A stretch of DNA of 30,640 nt from a virus. Below are positions 28,561 through 30,640 of the stretch, one piece after another. The translations under genes and the position numbers were made by a program. The DNA is taken from positions 1 through 30,640 of IMG/VR virus record IMGVR_UViG_3300046689_000136; one strand, given 5' to 3'. The stretch's first letter is position 1; every line of letters starts with the position of its first letter. The notes under the pieces were generated by a model. That model ran no database searches. It saw only the letters and a list, made by a program, of their open reading frames with translations, and was not told the DNA's origin.

Positions 28561-30074
28561 CAGAAGATCATCACCTCGCTGTTCGCAATATCCCTGTCCA
28601 TAGCCGACCACAACGCCACCGACGCCGAGATCACCGGACCCGGATCCGTCTTCGACTTCGACCGCGACCACGCCCAACGATCAACGAGTGGCCGCGTCCT
28701 CGCGCCCCGCACCGAGGTCGACAACTCCTCCTGGCCCAGATGAACCAGATCGTCCTCCTCCACGGCGGTCGCGAACTGCCCGCAAGCGTCCGCGTACTCG
28801 CCCGTCTTGATCCGCCGCACATCCAGCCCCGTCTGCTCCTCAATCCTGTTCGCGATCCCGTTGCCCGGACCGAACCCGTCACAGACGAGTTCCATCACCT
28901 CATGGTTCGCGCACAAGGACGCCATCGCCTCAGCCACCCAGCCCGTGCCGGCGCGGCAATGGATCAACTCGACCATCTTGCGTCCCTTGTCATCCATCCC
29001 CGCCGCCGTGACCGTCGTCCGCCGACCCGGTGCCACATCAAACGCGATACAGACCGGATCGACCATCATCGCCTCCGCGTCCTCGCGCGCCTCCCACTTC
29101 TCCTGCGAGATCTCCGCGTTACCGATCAGGTCGGTGTCCGGGTAGTCGCCCACGTTCAAGAGCTCGGTGATGAACTGCCGCCAGCCGAGCAGACGGATCT
29201 CCTTCGTCATGTGCTTCTCCGTCACACGACCCCTCACCATCGCCCAGTTCACCTCGAGCCAAGACGCAGGGTCGCGCGCCACATCCTCAGGCACCTCGTC
29301 CGGCGACTCAAAATCCAGCGAATACTCGTGGTAGACGAGCGAAGGGTCATCACCCTCGATGCCGCGCTCACGCACCCGCGTCCAGACCACCGCATGGTCG
29401 TCCTTGTCCTGGTCGGGAGCGTTGCCGGCGTACACCAGCTGCGGCCCCCGCGGCGCAGTCGACGCGCGCAAGGTCGGCACCATCGTGCCGTGCGCCCACT
29501 CGCTCAGGATCTGCGACTCATCGAGCACCAGCAGCGACACGTCGTCCACACCCTTCAGGCCCGACTTCGTCCGGGTGCGGAACTCGATCATCCGCCCGTC
29601 CTGCAACTTGATCGACTCGTCGCCGTGCGAGTAGCGGAACCCAACCATCCGCATCGTCCCGATCTCCGACCGCTCAACCTGGGCCAGCAGATCAGGGTTC
29701 GCGCGAATCGCGATCTCCAGCCGCTTGAAATGCCGAGCCGAAGTCTTGAACTCATGCGCCGAGTGGATGATCAGCCCCTCCTCGAGCACGAACAAGCCGT
29801 AGAGCTCGCGCGCCAACAGCACTTCGCCCTTGCCGTTCTGGCGAGGCGCGGAAACCCCGAACTCGAACGACTGCCAGCGCCCGTCCTCGTCCACGCCGAG
29901 CATCGAGCGCAGCATGAACTCCTGCTCGAGATCCAGCCGCAACTTGTGGTCGCGGCACCACTCGACCGCCTCATCCGCGAGCGACCAGTCGATCGCCGAC
30001 GGCACATGGCAGATCCGCGGCCGAACGATGTCGGGCGGAACCGGCAGCGCAGATGTGCGCGCCGTGATCTCCAT
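28560..30074 (-). CDS. Terminase large subunit, 504 aa
   Basis: I chose ATG at 30072-30074, two bases after the preceding stop; GTG at 30083 is possible. Walker A SAPRQNGKG lies at 75-83, and Walker B LLVLDESQIL at 181-190 with catalytic glutamate E186. The coupling motif YAGNAPD is near 215-221. The nuclease domain begins with CIAFDVAPGRR (D346) and continues with ELVCDGFGPGN (D399). All ATPase and RNase H-like nuclease motifs are intact, so the enzyme should cut and package concatemeric DNA. No separate small terminase is seen in the window; the HNH gene upstream is a usual neighbour. Confidence 0.92.
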   Translation of the reverse strand: MEITARTSALPVPPDIVRPRICHVPSAIDWSLADEAVEWCRDHKLRLDLEQEFMLRSMLGVDEDGRWQSFEFGVSAPRQNGKGEVLLARELYGLFVLEEGLIIHSAHEFKTSARHFKRLEIAIRANPDLLAQVERSEIGTMRMVGFRYSHGDESIKLQDGRMIEFRTRTKSGLKGVDDVSLLVLDESQILSEWAHGTMVPTLRASTAPRGPQLVYAGNAPDQDKDDHAVVWTRVRERGIEGDDPSLVYHEYSLDFESPDEVPEDVARDPASWLEVNWAMVRGRVTEKHMTKEIRLLGWRQFITELLNVGDYPDTDLIGNAEISQEKWEAREDAEAMMVDPVCIAFDVAPGRRTTVTAAGMDDKGRKMVELIHCRAGTGWVAEAMASLCANHEVMELVCDGFGPGNGIANRIEEQTGLDVRRIKTGEYADACGQFATAVEEDDLVHLGQEELSTSVRGARTRPLVDRWAWSRSKSKTDPGPVISASVALWSAMDRDIANSEVMIF

Positions 30075-30076
30075 CG

Positions 30077-30349
30077 CTACCACGGCATCTTCGTTCCGGT
30101 CACTCGGACCCCTGTCGACCAGCGCTCTTCGCCGCGCATCCAGCTAGCTCTGCCCGAGCCGATCAGCCAGCCCGGGCGGAAGCTCGCGGCGATGATCGTC
30201 CACCCGCGCTCGCGAGCGATCAAATCGAGCTCGCGCACCTTCCCTCCGAACTCGGCCCACTGGCGGCGGCGAAGGATCGGCTGCGCGACCAGTTGGAAGA
30301 TGAAGCTCACCGCGAGGAACGAGCCGAGCCAGATCCCAACCGTCACCAT
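30077..30349 (-). CDS. Hypothetical protein with N-terminal membrane helix, 90 aa
   Basis: ATG at 30347-30349, overlapping the HNH stop by seven bases. The N-terminus VTVGIWLGSFLAVSFIFQLV is a clear membrane helix. The rest is basic and amphipathic (RRRQWAEFGGKVRELDLIAR, ERGWTIIAASFRPGWLIGS). A membrane protein in the packaging module is not expected. It might be a membrane tether or a small host-interaction factor. No family recognised. Confidence 0.6.
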   Translation of the reverse strand: MVTVGIWLGSFLAVSFIFQLVAQPILRRRQWAEFGGKVRELDLIARERGWTIIAASFRPGWLIGSGRASWMRGEERWSTGVRVTGTKMPW

Positions 30350-30600
30350 TTCCTCGACCTCCGCTTCCCGCGCTTCGCGTTCCCGCGACGCGCACCCTCA
30401 CTCCGGTTGCAACTCGCGTGCGCCACTCCCCGGTAACCAGTCCGGTCGGGCGTGTGATCCAGATCCCAGGCCGAGCCCGGAACGATTGTTTCGCCACACA
30501 GGCAGCACCTCGCCGATCCCCCATCGACGATCGCCTTCCATCTGCGGCGAAACGACTGATGCTGATTGCCCAAGCCCCGTCGCGTCGTCGAAAGCCTCAT
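30343..30600 (-). CDS. HNH endonuclease, 85 aa
   Basis: ATG at 30598-30600. The short protein carries CCLCGETIVPG (C32, C35), then WDLDHTPDRTGY (D46 and H49 in DLDH) and GVAHASCNRSEGA (H61, C64, N65). This is the complete C-x2-C ... DxDH ... H-x2-CN pattern of the zinc-bound HNH nucleases encoded beside terminase genes in many cos-type phages, where the enzyme helps the terminase cut DNA. The basic N- and C-terminal ends fit DNA binding. It is the first minus-strand gene in the window. Confidence 0.85.
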   Translation of the reverse strand: MRLSTTRRGLGNQHQSFRRRWKAIVDGGSARCCLCGETIVPGSAWDLDHTPDRTGYRGVAHASCNRSEGARRGNAKRGKRRSRKW

Positions 30601-30640
30601 GCCTGCTCGTTTCGTTCTCAGGGATGGAAATCTGCCTCGG

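Noticed and set aside
30618-30640. Possible 3' end of another minus-strand gene at the right edge
   Set aside because: Only seven codons and a stop are visible, which cannot support a gene call.
1-30640. Search for tRNA genes, CRISPR arrays, integrase, insertion sequences and attachment sites
   Set aside because: No cloverleaf-like segments, regular spacer repeats, recombinase motifs or terminal inverted repeats were recognised by eye; a tRNAscan/HMM search would be needed to exclude them fully.

Overview
The window is a 30.6 kb piece of a long-tailed, siphovirus-type dsDNA phage genome. The sequence is GC-rich (about 60-65% by eye), with frequent GTG/TTG starts and genes packed with 4-bp ATGA/GTGA stop-start overlaps. 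A transglycosylase-like enzyme of the actinobacterial Rpf/lysozyme-like type and an NlpC/P60-type lysin fit a Gram-positive, most likely actinobacterial, host; the host is inference. I see no integrase, repressor, tRNA, CRISPR array or insertion sequence.

Layout: four small genes on the + strand at the left edge (1-755) converge on one long minus-strand gene array that fills the rest. Reading the minus strand from the right: HNH endonuclease, small membrane protein, large terminase, second small membrane protein, portal, prohead protease, major capsid protein, hairpin, two small proline/glycine- or lysine-rich proteins, a head-tail connector with an added beta-rich domain, and a tail-completion candidate. 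Next comes a six-gene carbohydrate cassette (methyltransferase, GNAT-like protein, two GT-A glycosyltransferases, NodB-like deacetylase, third GT-A glycosyltransferase). Then follow a small tail-side gene, major tail protein, tail assembly chaperones G and G-T joined by a programmed -1 frameshift at CCCTTTG, an HK97-gp10-like protein, tape measure, minor tail proteins, a beta-helix tailspike and a repeat-bearing tail protein. Lysis genes follow: membrane coiled-coil protein, NlpC/P60-like lysin, holin.

At 6309-6373 a hairpin sits back to back with a good sigma70-type promoter. It separates the late (virion and lysis) genes from a second minus-strand operon of many small proteins, a RecE-like PD-(D/E)XK exonuclease, a RecA/Sak4-like ATPase, a run of overlapping microgenes with a repeated gene-boundary sequence, a transglycosylase-like protein and a C2H2-type small protein.

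The most interesting part is 19047-22968. It is a translationally coupled sugar-modification cassette lying inside the neck/tail structural operon. The best reading is that it builds and decorates a glycan on the virion itself (tail tube, capsid or neck), with acyl, deacetyl and methyl tailoring enzymes beside three transferases. The neighbouring connector protein has an extra N-terminal beta-sandwich-like domain, and the tail carries a beta-helix spike.
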